The notes below the pieces were generated by a model. It saw only the letters and a list, made by a program, of their open reading frames with translations. It had not been told where the DNA came from and did no database searches. From positions 1-64,000 of the forward strand of contig NZ_JAEUXJ010000009.1 of the NCBI RefSeq assembly GCF_016775475.1: a stretch of DNA of 64,000 nt. Reading direction: 5' to 3'. The position numbers were made by a program, and so were the translations under genes. Positions within the stretch are counted from its first letter, which is position 1, and the number at the start of each line of letters is the position of its first letter. Shown one piece after another: positions 41,513 to 50,073 of this stretch. This stretch comes from Belnapia mucosa (GTDB lineage Bacteria; Pseudomonadota; Alphaproteobacteria; Acetobacterales; Acetobacteraceae).

Positions 41513-41616
41513 AGACCGCTTCCACCCGTGCTGTGCACAGGTGGAAGCGATCTGCCTATTGTTTGGCCGCATTTTCCGAGTCGTCCGGCGCATCCGCCGG
41601 ACTTGAAAATGCTATA
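41513..41616. repeat. double-hairpin dispersed repeat, copy B
   Basis: Aligns with copy A at 23420-23524 over its whole length with one gap. Stem 1 is AGACCGCTTCCAC with GTGGAAGCGATCT (one C:A mismatch); stem 2 is identical in arms (GCATTTTC/GAAAATGC and GTCCGGCG/CGCCGGAC) with a different tip loop. Relative to copy A, TTTCAC/GTGAAA has become TTCCAC/GTGGAA, a compensatory change. It lies in the divergent gap between cysQ and pepA, ending 25 bases before the pepA ATG. Confidence 0.75.
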
Positions 41617-41641
41617 ACCCTTCTGCCGGAACCCCCGCCGC

Positions 41642-43144
41642 ATGATCGACATCGCTTTCGTGAAGCCCGCCCTGCCCCGCCATGGCGCGCTGGTGCTGCC
41701 CATCGGCGAAGGGGCGGAGGCGCTCTCCGGGCTCGCGCAGGCGATCGACGCGGCGAGCGGCGGGGCGGTGACGCGGGTGCTGGCAGCCGCCGGCTTCAAG
41801 GGCCGCAAGGGGCAGAGCTGCACCCTCTGGGCCCCGGCGCTGGCGGATGGAGTCGCGGGGCCGAGCCGCATCGTCGCCATCGGCCTCGGCAAGGAGATCA
41901 CGCCGGAGGCCGCCGAGGCGGCGGGCGGCGCCCTCCATGCCCTGGTCCAGGCGGAGCGGGAGGCGGTGGTCGCCGCCGAGGCGCTCTCGGCCCCGGTCGC
42001 CGCGGCGCTCGGCCTCGGCCTGCTGCTGCGCAGCTACCGCTTCGACCGCTACCGCACGACGGAGAAGGAGGAGGACAAGCCGAAGCTCGAGCGCCTGGCC
42101 ATCGCCACCGATGCCGGGAGCGCGGCCAAGGCGGCCTGGGCGCCGCTGCGCGCCATCGCCGATGGCGTCTTCATCAGCCGCGACCTGGTGAGCGAGCCGC
42201 CGAACATCCTGAACCCGCCGGAGATGGCGGAGCGCTGCCGCGCCCTGGAAAGCCTCGGCCTCACGGTCGAGATCATCGGGCCGAAGGAGATGAAGAAGCT
42301 CGGCTTCGGCGCCTTCCTCGGCGTCGCCCAGGGCAGCGCGCAGGAACCGCGCATGGTGGTGCTGCAATGGAACGGCGCCTCGAAGGGCAAGAAGCCGGGG
42401 CAGAAGCCGGTCGCCTTCATCGGCAAGGGCGTGACCTTCGATACCGGCGGCATCTCCATCAAGCCCGCGGCCGGGATGGAGGACATGAAATGGGACATGG
42501 CCGGCGCCGGCACCGTCATCGGGCTGATGGCGGCGCTCGCGGGGCGGAAGGCCAAGGTGGATGCGGTCGGCATCGTCGGCCTGGTCGAGAACATGCCGGG
42601 CGGCAATGCCCAGCGCCCGGGCGATGTGGTGACGACGGCGAGCGGCCAGACGGTCGAGGTCATCAATACCGATGCCGAAGGCCGGCTGGTGCTGGCGGAT
42701 GTGCTGCATTACTGCCAGACGCGCTTCGCCCCGCGCTTCATGGTCGATCTGGCGACGCTGACGGGTGCCATCATCATCGCGCTCGGCCATGAGCATGCCG
42801 GCCTGTTCAGCAACGATGACGAGCTGGCCGGGCGGCTGATGGCGGCGGGCAAGGCGGTGGGCGAGGCCTGCTGGCGGATGCCGCTCGGCGATGCCTATGA
42901 CAAGCAGCTGAAATCCGAGATCGCGGACATGAAGAATGTCGGCGGCCGGCCGGGCGGGTCGATCACCGCGGCGCAATTCATCCAGCGCTTCATCGACACC
43001 AAGGCGGGGCCGATGCCCTGGGCGCATCTCGACATCGCCGGCGTCGCCTGGAGCAGCAAGGACCTGCCGACCGCGCCGAAAGGGGCGACGGCCTTCGGCG
43101 TCCGGCTGCTCGACCGGCTGGTCGCCGAGCATTACGAAGGCTGA
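41642..43144 (+). CDS. pepA: leucyl aminopeptidase (M17)
   Basis: A 500-residue M17 aminopeptidase. The catalytic domain contains AFIGKGVTFDTGGISIKPAA (metal-binding K and D), MKWDMAGAGTVIGLMAALAG, NAQRPGDVVTTASGQTVEVI, and the family signature NTDAEGRLVLADVLHY, with ATLTGAIIIALGHEHAGLFS after it. It is a bimetallic cytosolic exopeptidase. The double-hairpin repeat lies just upstream and may overlap its promoter. A shorter paralogue follows 963 bases later. Confidence 0.95.
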   Translation: MIDIAFVKPALPRHGALVLPIGEGAEALSGLAQAIDAASGGAVTRVLAAAGFKGRKGQSCTLWAPALADGVAGPSRIVAIGLGKEITPEAAEAAGGALHALVQAEREAVVAAEALSAPVAAALGLGLLLRSYRFDRYRTTEKEEDKPKLERLAIATDAGSAAKAAWAPLRAIADGVFISRDLVSEPPNILNPPEMAERCRALESLGLTVEIIGPKEMKKLGFGAFLGVAQGSAQEPRMVVLQWNGASKGKKPGQKPVAFIGKGVTFDTGGISIKPAAGMEDMKWDMAGAGTVIGLMAALAGRKAKVDAVGIVGLVENMPGGNAQRPGDVVTTASGQTVEVINTDAEGRLVLADVLHYCQTRFAPRFMVDLATLTGAIIIALGHEHAGLFSNDDELAGRLMAAGKAVGEACWRMPLGDAYDKQLKSEIADMKNVGGRPGGSITAAQFIQRFIDTKAGPMPWAHLDIAGVAWSSKDLPTAPKGATAFGVRLLDRLVAEHYEG

Positions 43145-43151
43145 TGTTGCA

Positions 43152-44090
43152 ATGAAGAAATCTTCGAATAAAATAGACAGAAGTGGGAACGTGACCAATG
43201 GAATTTCTAGCGCTGCAAACATCGCCGAAAATTCGGTTTCTTACAGTGTCGATAAACTGAAAGAAAAAATTGAGAAACAAACCGGATTTCCTTCGGAGCT
43301 ACAAACTGCCTCAAAGCTCATCGAGCATGATTGGGAATACATTGCGAATCCAAGAATAAGAAGTGAAGAAGGAATTGTTGAGGAGATTGATTTTATTGCA
43401 CTGAAAAACAGAACTATAAAAATTAGTGATGAAAGATATAATTTCGAGCACATAAATATAACAACTAACGTGGTTATGGATGCAAAAAAGTATAGCAGAC
43501 CCCTAGTTGTATTTTCTTCCCCATGGTCATCTTTTGACAGTGATGATATATACAGTGTTATTTCTATCTTCAAAGAAAATTATGAATTTCGCAGTAGATT
43601 TTGCTTAATAAGCGGATTTTCTGAAAAACTTCAAATTCAACAACCCGCTCGCTCAGCAGTAGTAGTTAATAATAATGGAGATAAACCCCATGATTTTGAC
43701 TTGGGTCAGATTTCATCTGCGATGGCGAGGTTATATAGAGCATCAGAAGTAATCGAGAAAGATTCATTGGAGCTTTTCCAATATGTATCTGATTCTGAAC
43801 TGATAGATCTCTGCATGATAATACCAGTGATTATTTTCTACGGCGATATGTACGAGTACTATAGAAGCGACGAAGGCAGCAGGCTTGAGAAAATTGATTA
43901 TACTGTGATTCAAAGCAACACAGTTGGTGAAAAGAATAGATTGTATAAATGTCCATTATACATTGTAAATGGGAATGCAGTCGGCGTATTTCTGTCAATT
44001 TTAGAAGATTTAATTAAGACGATATCACTGAAGCAAATCAGCTATGTTGTGGATGATCTATTATCCTCGAGAGATCTTGGGGATATTTGA
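43152..44090 (+). CDS. AT-rich orphan gene, PD-(D/E)XK nuclease-like protein
   Basis: A 312-residue protein. Residues 45-125 fit a restriction-endonuclease-like core: helix GFPSELQTASKLIEHDWEYI (E49), SEEGIVEEIDFIALKN (D80), and NVVMDAKKYSRPLVVFSSPW (D110-x-K112). In the related pattern of large uncharacterised families this last motif reads (I/V)ECKK-x-PWVFF. The remaining ~185 residues have no motif I recognise. Base composition is unlike everything around it: sampled lines count 33% and 37% GC (43441-43560), against roughly 70% in the neighbours, and AAA/ATA/AGA codons are common. No Shine-Dalgarno; it starts 7 bases after pepA. Probably horizontally acquired. The nuclease call is inference. 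Confidence 0.75.
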   Translation: MKKSSNKIDRSGNVTNGISSAANIAENSVSYSVDKLKEKIEKQTGFPSELQTASKLIEHDWEYIANPRIRSEEGIVEEIDFIALKNRTIKISDERYNFEHINITTNVVMDAKKYSRPLVVFSSPWSSFDSDDIYSVISIFKENYEFRSRFCLISGFSEKLQIQQPARSAVVVNNNGDKPHDFDLGQISSAMARLYRASEVIEKDSLELFQYVSDSELIDLCMIIPVIIFYGDMYEYYRSDEGSRLEKIDYTVIQSNTVGEKNRLYKCPLYIVNGNAVGVFLSILEDLIKTISLKQISYVVDDLLSSRDLGDI

Positions 44091-44106
44091 TGAAGTGGTT
44101 TCTGAA

Positions 44107-45510
44107 ATGCTGACGGTGAAGCTGCGCCGCGCGTCGCGCGAGGATGCGCGGGCGCCGCTCGCCCTGCCGCTGTCGGATGCCGCCGCGGTGCCGGCCGCGT
44201 TGCGGGCGGCGGCGGAGGCGGCGGGCTTCGCCGGCGCTGCCGGCCAGACGGTGCTGCTGCCGGAGCGGGGGGTGATGCTGCTCGGCACCGGCGCCGCCCG
44301 CCGGCCCCTCGACTGGGAGGAGGCCGGGGGCCATGCCGCCGCCGCGGCCGGGGAAGTGCGGCGCTTCGGCATCGATGCCCGCGGCCTGCCGCCTGTCGCC
44401 GCCGCCTCCCTCGCCGCCGGGGCCTGCCTGCGCGCCTGGCGCTTCAACCGCTATCGCGGCAAGCCCACGCCCGGCCCGCACCGGCTCGACCTCATCGTCG
44501 ATGACCCGGAGGCAGTGGTGCCGCTCTGGGACCGCGCCTCGGCCGGGGTGCGGGGCTGCCTGCTGGCCCGCGACCTGTCGATGGAGCCGGGCAATGCGCT
44601 GACGACCCGCGCCTTCACCGCAAGGCTGGAAGCGCTGGCCGAATACGGCATCGCGGTCGATGTGCTCGGCCGCAAGCGGCTGGCGCGGGAGGGGTTGGGC
44701 GGGCTGCTCGCGGTCGGCGGCGGCAGCGAGAATCCGCCGCGCCTCGCGGTGCTGCGCTGGCGCGGCAGCGTGGCGGCCCCGCCCCTGGTCTTCATCGGCA
44801 AGGGCATCTGCTTCGACACCGGCGGGATCAGCATCAAGGGCGCGGCGGGGATGGAGGCGATGAAGGCCGACATGGCCGGCGCCGCCGCCTGCGCCGGGGC
44901 GATGCTGGCCCTGGCGCTGCGCCGTTCCCCCGCGCCCGCCATCGCCATCCTGGCGCTCGCCGAGAATGCGGTCGGACCAGCCTCCTACCGGCCGGGCGAT
45001 GTGCTGCGCATGGGCTCCGGCCGCACCGTGGAGGTGATCGACACCGATGCCGAAGGGCGGCTGGTGCTGGCCGATGCGCTGCACTACGCGCAGCGCTTCC
45101 AGCCGGGGGCGGTGCTCGACCTGGCGACGCTGACGGGCTCGATCGTCACCGCGCTCGGGGCGCATCGCGCCGGGCTGTTCGGCACGGATGAGCGGTTGCT
45201 GGCCCAGGCCCAGGCGGCGGGGGAGGCGGTGGGCGAGTTGCTTTGGCCCATGCCGATCGGGGCGCGGCACCGCGAGGATCTCGCCAGCGCCATCGCCGAC
45301 CTGAAGCAATGCGCCAGCGGGACGCGCCAGCCCGATGCCTGCCATGCGGCGGCCTTCCTGCGGGAGTTCGCCGGCGGACTGCCCTGGGCGCATCTCGACA
45401 TCGCCGGGGTCGATGACCGGGCGGAAGCGGTGGCGCTCGGTCCCCGCGGGCCGAGCGGCTTCGGGGCGCGGCTGCTGGATGCGCTGGTCGCCATGTATTT
45501 CGAGCATTAA
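44107..45510 (+). CDS. leucyl aminopeptidase family protein (M17 paralogue)
   Basis: A 467-residue M17 peptidase with a divergent N-terminus. The catalytic domain is intact: FIGKGICFDTGGISIKGAAG, MKADMAGAAACAGAMLALAL, SYRPGDVLRMGSGRTVEVID, TDAEGRLVLADALHY, and DLATLTGSIVTALGAHRAGL. It is probably a cytosolic aminopeptidase with different specificity from PepA. I chose ATG 44107 because GC-rich coding begins there; an in-frame ATG at 44044 lies inside the AT-rich gene. It is followed 5 bases later by holC. Confidence 0.9.
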   Translation: MLTVKLRRASREDARAPLALPLSDAAAVPAALRAAAEAAGFAGAAGQTVLLPERGVMLLGTGAARRPLDWEEAGGHAAAAAGEVRRFGIDARGLPPVAAASLAAGACLRAWRFNRYRGKPTPGPHRLDLIVDDPEAVVPLWDRASAGVRGCLLARDLSMEPGNALTTRAFTARLEALAEYGIAVDVLGRKRLAREGLGGLLAVGGGSENPPRLAVLRWRGSVAAPPLVFIGKGICFDTGGISIKGAAGMEAMKADMAGAAACAGAMLALALRRSPAPAIAILALAENAVGPASYRPGDVLRMGSGRTVEVIDTDAEGRLVLADALHYAQRFQPGAVLDLATLTGSIVTALGAHRAGLFGTDERLLAQAQAAGEAVGELLWPMPIGARHREDLASAIADLKQCASGTRQPDACHAAAFLREFAGGLPWAHLDIAGVDDRAEAVALGPRGPSGFGARLLDALVAMYFEH

Positions 45511-45515
45511 GCCCG

Positions 45516-45965
45516 ATGGCCGAGGTCGCCTTCTACCACCTCACCCGCCTGCCGCTGGAGCTGGCCCTGCCGAAACTGCTCGGCCGGGTGCTGGGCACCG
45601 GCGGGCGGGCGGTGGTGCTCTGCGGCAGCGAGGAGCGGGTGGCGGCGCTGGACGATGCGCTCTGGACCTCGACCGATCCGGACTGGCTGCCGCATGGCTC
45701 GGCGAAATCCGGCCATGCCGCCATGCAGCCGATCTGGCTGACCGCCGAGGATGCACCCGCCCCGAACGGCGCCCGCTTCCTGGTGCTGGTGGACGGCGCC
45801 GACAGCACGCGGCTTTCGGACTACGACCGCGTGCTGGACCTGTTCGACGGCGCCGACGAGGCCGCCGTCGCCGCCGCCCGCCGCCGCTGGAGCGCGGCGA
45901 AGGCGGCAGGCCATGCGCTGTCCTACTGGCAGCAGGGCGCGCGGGGCTGGGAGAAGAAGGCCTGA
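45516..45965 (+). CDS. holC: DNA polymerase III subunit chi
   Basis: A 149-residue HolC: VAFYHLTRLPLELALPKLLG, RAVVLCGSEERVAALDDALW, WLPHGSAKSGHAAMQPIWLT, and the conserved ending RWSAAKAAGHALSYWQQGAR. Chi links the clamp loader to SSB. Its position after a leucyl aminopeptidase gene is the common alphaproteobacterial arrangement. The stop lies 4 bases from the convergent hpnM stop. Confidence 0.93.
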   Translation: MAEVAFYHLTRLPLELALPKLLGRVLGTGGRAVVLCGSEERVAALDDALWTSTDPDWLPHGSAKSGHAAMQPIWLTAEDAPAPNGARFLVLVDGADSTRLSDYDRVLDLFDGADEAAVAAARRRWSAAKAAGHALSYWQQGARGWEKKA

Positions 45966-45969
45966 GCGA

Positions 45970-46545
45970 TCAGCGCAGCAGCCCGGCCGTCCGCCGCCGC
46001 AGCTCCTCCACCAGCCGGGCCGCCCCGCCATCCCGCAGGATGGTGGCGAATTCCGCCCGGCGGCTGGCCAATTCGCTGATCGTCCCGGTCAGGTAGAGAT
46101 CGACGATCCGTCCCTCCCGCAGGAGGTAGTTGATCGCCACCGGCGCATCGTTCGGCCGGACGATCCGGGTGTTGACCAGCTGGTCGCCATTCGGCCGGGC
46201 GCTTTCGCCGAGCGTCTCGAAGCGTTCCCCGCCATAGCCGTCGAAGCGGTTGGCATAGGTGGCGATGGACCAGTCGCTGAAGGCGGTGACCAAAGCCTCC
46301 TGCTCGGCCGGGGAGAAGCCGGTCCAGGCCGGGCCGACCGCGATCCGGGTCATGGCCGGCAGATTGAAGACCTGCTCCATCACCGGCCGCAGCCGCTGCT
46401 CCCGCCCGCGGACGCCGAGCGCCCCGGCATTCCGCATGACATCGAGCAGGGCGGCATGCAGCCGCTCGATCGGCGCCGCCTGGGCGCGGGCCAGGGCGGG
46501 GAGGAGGAGCAGGGCCGGAAGGGCACGGCGGGCAAGGGAGATCAT
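45970..46545 (-). CDS. hpnM: MlaC/Ttg2D family protein, probable hopanoid-associated HpnM
   Basis: A 191-residue secreted protein: signal peptide ISLARRALPALLLLPALARA, then the MlaC-type domain (MRNAGALGVRGREQRLRPVM, EQVFNLPAMTRIAVGPAWTG, FDGYGGERFETLGES, PVAINYLLREGRIVDLYLTG). The MlaC fold carries lipids across the periplasm. Placement beside hpnA, hpnB and shc supports HpnM rather than MlaC, and there are no mla genes here. It is divergent from the RMD1 gene. Confidence 0.82.
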   Translation of the reverse strand: MISLARRALPALLLLPALARAQAAPIERLHAALLDVMRNAGALGVRGREQRLRPVMEQVFNLPAMTRIAVGPAWTGFSPAEQEALVTAFSDWSIATYANRFDGYGGERFETLGESARPNGDQLVNTRIVRPNDAPVAINYLLREGRIVDLYLTGTISELASRRAEFATILRDGGAARLVEELRRRTAGLLR

Positions 46546-46665
46546 GGGGCCGCGCCTTAGCATGCCCGGCCTGGGGGGCGCGATCCGGGGGGTGCATCAC
46601 AAGGGTCACAGGCGGCCGATCCCGGGCTGGGGCATAGTCCCGCCCGGCAACAGGGGGAGCGGCGG

Positions 46666-47787
46666 GTGGGACAGGATGGTCTGCGGGTGCGGTCGGGGGC
46701 GGTCATCGCGCTCCGCCTCTTCGACATCGCCTATGAGATCGACCTGAAGCGGGCGGAGCAGCTCTGGGCCAGCCGCAGCGGCGGGGCCAGCGCCCGCAGC
46801 CGGCTGATCGGCACCCCGCCCAAGGCCGTCTCCTTCGGCGTGCCGCCGCTGGCGCTGGAGCTGGGGCCCGTCACGCTCGAGATCGGCGGCCAGGCGATGA
46901 CCGCGGCGGCGGGGGTGCGGCTCTATGATTTCGGCATCGCCACCCTGACCCTGCGGTTGCCGGTGCAGGACCTGCCCTGGGACGACTACACGCGGCTGGT
47001 GAACCGGATGGATGCCGCGGTCGGCCCTGCCGCGCCGCCGGCGATCTGGGACCGGCTGCTGGCCGAGCTCGCCCCCCTGCTGCGCGAGGCGCTGGACCGC
47101 CCGACCGCCGCGCCGCTGCAGGAGGATTACCTGATCGCCCTGGTCGATGGCTTCGAGGAGCCGCTGACCGCCGAGATGCTGCTCCGCCGCCTCGACCTCA
47201 TCCCCCTCCTCTCGGGCGAGGAGCGGCCGCTCTCGGAGGGCGCGCGGGGGGAGCTGCTGCGCCACCGCTTCTCCTACCACCCGGACGACCTGGCGGTGAT
47301 CACCTGGGACCGCGCCTTCATCCTGGAGCCGCAGCGGGAGACCGATGTGGCCGATGTGCTGGAGATGGCCAATGCCCAGCTGCTGGAGATGCGGACCTAT
47401 GACGAGATGCTGGACGAGGAGCTGCCGCGCATGCGCGACCTGGTCGAGGCGGCCCGGCGGCGCACCAGCCTCCTCGCCTCCCGCCGCTATGCCCGGCTCG
47501 CGCGGCGGCTGCACACCCTGGTCGCCGAGGTCTCGGAGCTGACCGAGCGGGTGGACAATGCCCTCCAGGTCACCGAGGACGTCTATCTCGCCCGGGTCTA
47601 TGAGACCGCCATCGACCTCTTCCGGGTGCCCAATGTCAGCGCCGCGGTGGACCGCAAGCTGGCCATCATCCGCGAGACCTATACCGCCCTGCATAGCGAG
47701 GCCGCCGGCGGCCGGGCGGAGCTGCTGGAGATCGCGATCCTGGTCCTGATCGCCGTCGAGATCATCCTCTCCCTGTTGCGGCACTGA
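46666..47787 (+). CDS. RMD1/DUF155 family protein
   Basis: A 373-residue protein starting at GTG 46666. The DUF155/RMD1 core shows in YDFGIATLTLRLPVQDLPWD, DVADVLEMANAQLLEMRTYD, and EMLDEELPRMRDLVEAARRR; a single C-terminal transmembrane helix (LLEIAILVLIAVEIILSLL) anchors it. The middle helices look coiled-coil. In fungi RMD1-type proteins affect meiotic division and mitochondrial translation; the bacterial function is unknown. It lies directly before hpnA (43 bases). Confidence 0.85.
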   Translation: MGQDGLRVRSGAVIALRLFDIAYEIDLKRAEQLWASRSGGASARSRLIGTPPKAVSFGVPPLALELGPVTLEIGGQAMTAAAGVRLYDFGIATLTLRLPVQDLPWDDYTRLVNRMDAAVGPAAPPAIWDRLLAELAPLLREALDRPTAAPLQEDYLIALVDGFEEPLTAEMLLRRLDLIPLLSGEERPLSEGARGELLRHRFSYHPDDLAVITWDRAFILEPQRETDVADVLEMANAQLLEMRTYDEMLDEELPRMRDLVEAARRRTSLLASRRYARLARRLHTLVAEVSELTERVDNALQVTEDVYLARVYETAIDLFRVPNVSAAVDRKLAIIRETYTALHSEAAGGRAELLEIAILVLIAVEIILSLLRH

Positions 47788-47830
47788 CGGCTTCCGGCCA
47801 CAACCCCGGCCGGATCGGGCGCGGGGAGCC

Positions 47831-48826
47831 ATGGCGGAGACGGTGATGCTGACCGGCGGGACGGGTTTCCTCGGCTCCGCCATCGCGCGGGCGCTGGCCG
47901 GGGCCGGCCATCCGGTGCGCGCCCTGGTCCGGCCGGATACGCCGCGGGCGGTGCTGGACGGCCTGCCGGTGGAGTTCATCCCGGGCGACCTGACCGATGC
48001 CGCCTCGGTCGCCGAGGCGATGCGGGGCTGCGAGGCCGCCATCCATTGCGCCGCCGACTACCGCATCTTCGTCCCCGACCCGGCCCGGATGTGGGCGGTG
48101 AACGTGGCGGGGACCGAGGCGGTGATGCGCGCCGCCCTGGCCGAGGGCTGCCGGCGCATCGTGCATGTCTCCTCGGTCGCCACCCTCAAGCCCCGCGCCG
48201 ATGGCAAGCCGGCGACCGAGGCGGATGCCGCGACGCCCGCCCAGGCCATCGGCCCCTACAAGCGCAGCAAGACCGAGGCGGAGCGGCTGGTCGAGCGGCT
48301 GGTGGCGGAAGCCGGCCTGCCCGCGGTCATCGTCAACCCCTCCACCCCCATCGGTCCGCGCGACCGGCGCCCAACGCCGACCGGCCGCATCATCCTGGAG
48401 GCGGCGCGGGGGAAGATGCCGGCCTATGTCGATACAGGCCTCAACCTGGTGCATGTGGATGACGTCGCGGCAGGCTGCGTCGCCGCCCTGACCCGGGGCG
48501 AGATCGGGGAGCGGCATATCCTCGGCGGCCAGGACGTCCCGCTCGGCGAGTTGCTGGCGCGGATCGCGGCGATCTTCGGCCGCCGCCGCCCGGTGCGCCT
48601 GCCCCGCGCCCCGCTCTGGCCGGCGGCCCTCGCCTCCGAGGCCTGGGCCCGCGCCACGGGGCGGGAGCCGATGCTGACCCTGGACGGGCTGCGGATGGCG
48701 GCGCGGCCGATGTATTTCTCCTCCGCCAAGGCCGCCCGGGTGCTCGGCCATTGGGCCCGGCCCTGGCAGGAGGCGGTGGGCGATGCCGTTACCTGGTTCC
48801 GCGAGGAGGGGATGCTGCGGCGATGA
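47831..48826 (+). CDS. hpnA: hopanoid-associated sugar epimerase HpnA
   Basis: A 331-residue extended SDR: VMLTGGTGFLGSAIARALAG, AIHCAADYRIFVPDPARMWA (the HpnA signature ADYRxW-like stretch), VNVAGTEAVMRAALAEGCRR, HVSSVATL, and the catalytic YKRSK. IVNPSTPIGPRDRRPTPTGR follows. HpnA is associated with hopanoid head-group sugar modification. The stop overlaps the hpnB ATG (ATGA). Confidence 0.9.
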   Translation: MAETVMLTGGTGFLGSAIARALAGAGHPVRALVRPDTPRAVLDGLPVEFIPGDLTDAASVAEAMRGCEAAIHCAADYRIFVPDPARMWAVNVAGTEAVMRAALAEGCRRIVHVSSVATLKPRADGKPATEADAATPAQAIGPYKRSKTEAERLVERLVAEAGLPAVIVNPSTPIGPRDRRPTPTGRIILEAARGKMPAYVDTGLNLVHVDDVAAGCVAALTRGEIGERHILGGQDVPLGELLARIAAIFGRRRPVRLPRAPLWPAALASEAWARATGREPMLTLDGLRMAARPMYFSSAKAARVLGHWARPWQEAVGDAVTWFREEGMLRR

Positions 48827-49977
48827 TATGGCTGGCGCTGGCCGCCCTGCTCGCCTGGGCCGTGCTGCTGCTCGGCCGGGGCTTCTTCTGGCTGGCGCGG
48901 GATGACGACCGCGACGCCGCCAGCCTGCCCGACCCGGCCCGCTGGCCCGCCGTGGTCGCCCTGGTCCCGGCGCGGGACGAGGCGGAGACGATCGGCGCCA
49001 CTGTCCAGGGCCTGCTGGCCCAGGATTATCCCGGGCCCTTCCGCCTGGTCGTGGTCGATGACCGCAGCACGGATGGCACCGGCGCTGCCGCACTGGCCGC
49101 CGCCGGGGGCGATCCGCGCCTGACCGTGGTGCCGGGCCGGGCCCGGCCGCCGGGCTGGACCGGCAAGCTCTGGGCGCTGGAGCAGGGCCTGGCCGAGGCG
49201 CTGCGCGAGGTGCCCGACCGGCTGCTGTTGACCGATGCCGATATCCGCCATGTCCCGGACAGCCTGCGCCGGCTGGTCCAGCGGGCCGAGGCGCGGGGGC
49301 TGGTCCTGGTCTCGCTGATGGCGCGGCTGCGCTGCGCCAGCGCCGCGGAGCGCTGGCTGATCCCGGCCTTCATCTTCTTCTTCCAGATGCTCTACCCCTT
49401 CCGCTGGTCGAACAACCCGCGGGCGCGGACGGCGGCGGCGGCCGGCGGCTGCGTGCTGCTGGACCGGGCGGCCTTCGAACGCGCCGGGGGCCTCGCCCCG
49501 ATCCGCGGCGCGATCATCGATGACTGCGCCCTGGCGCGGCGGATGAAGGCGGTGGGACCGATCTGGACCGGCCTGACGGAGCGGGTCGAGAGCCTCCGCC
49601 CCTATGAGGGTCTCGATGCCATCCGCCGGATGGTGGCGCGGACGGCCTATGCCCAGCTCGGCTACAACCCCCTGCTGCTGGCGGGGATGATCGCGGCCCT
49701 GGCCCTGATCTTCCTGGCGCCGCCGCTGCTGGCGCTGCTGGCGGCGGGGCCGGCGCGCTGGCTCGGCCTGCTTGGCTGGGCGGCGATGGCGCTGGCCTTC
49801 GCCCCGACCCTCCTGCGCTTCGGCCTCTCGCCGCTACGCGGCTTCGCCCTGCCAGGCATCGCGGCGGCCTATATGGCGTTCACCCTGGATTCGGCCCTGG
49901 CGGAATGGCGGGGTCGGGGTGGCATGTGGAAGGGGGAGGCCGGTCCACGCGCGGATCGTGCCACAGGTCTGGATTAA
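48823..49977 (+). CDS. hpnB: hopene-associated glycosyltransferase HpnB
   Basis: A 384-residue membrane GT2. An N-terminal helix (IWLALAALLAWAVLLLGRGF) precedes the GT-A domain: VVALVPARDEAETIGATVQG, LVVVDDRSTDGTG, LLLTDADIRHVP (DxD-like), and DDCALARRMKAVGPIWTG. The C-terminus has several membrane helices, as in HpnB. It probably transfers a sugar onto a hopanoid or related lipid. The start at ATG 48823 overlaps the hpnA stop. Confidence 0.9.
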   Translation: MIWLALAALLAWAVLLLGRGFFWLARDDDRDAASLPDPARWPAVVALVPARDEAETIGATVQGLLAQDYPGPFRLVVVDDRSTDGTGAAALAAAGGDPRLTVVPGRARPPGWTGKLWALEQGLAEALREVPDRLLLTDADIRHVPDSLRRLVQRAEARGLVLVSLMARLRCASAAERWLIPAFIFFFQMLYPFRWSNNPRARTAAAAGGCVLLDRAAFERAGGLAPIRGAIIDDCALARRMKAVGPIWTGLTERVESLRPYEGLDAIRRMVARTAYAQLGYNPLLLAGMIAALALIFLAPPLLALLAAGPARWLGLLGWAAMALAFAPTLLRFGLSPLRGFALPGIAAAYMAFTLDSALAEWRGRGGMWKGEAGPRADRATGLD

Positions 49978-50073
49978 TCCGCAGCCATACCGGGGGCTTA
50001 CTCTTCGCAAGCGCGATAGGAAGTCTTATTCGATTCGATGACAGGCCAGCCTCGGGGCTGACCGAGAGGGGAT

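Noticed and set aside
43144..44107. Direct repeats flanking the AT-rich gene
   Set aside because: Only a TGATG pentamer recurs near both edges, which is within chance, so I do not claim a target site duplication.
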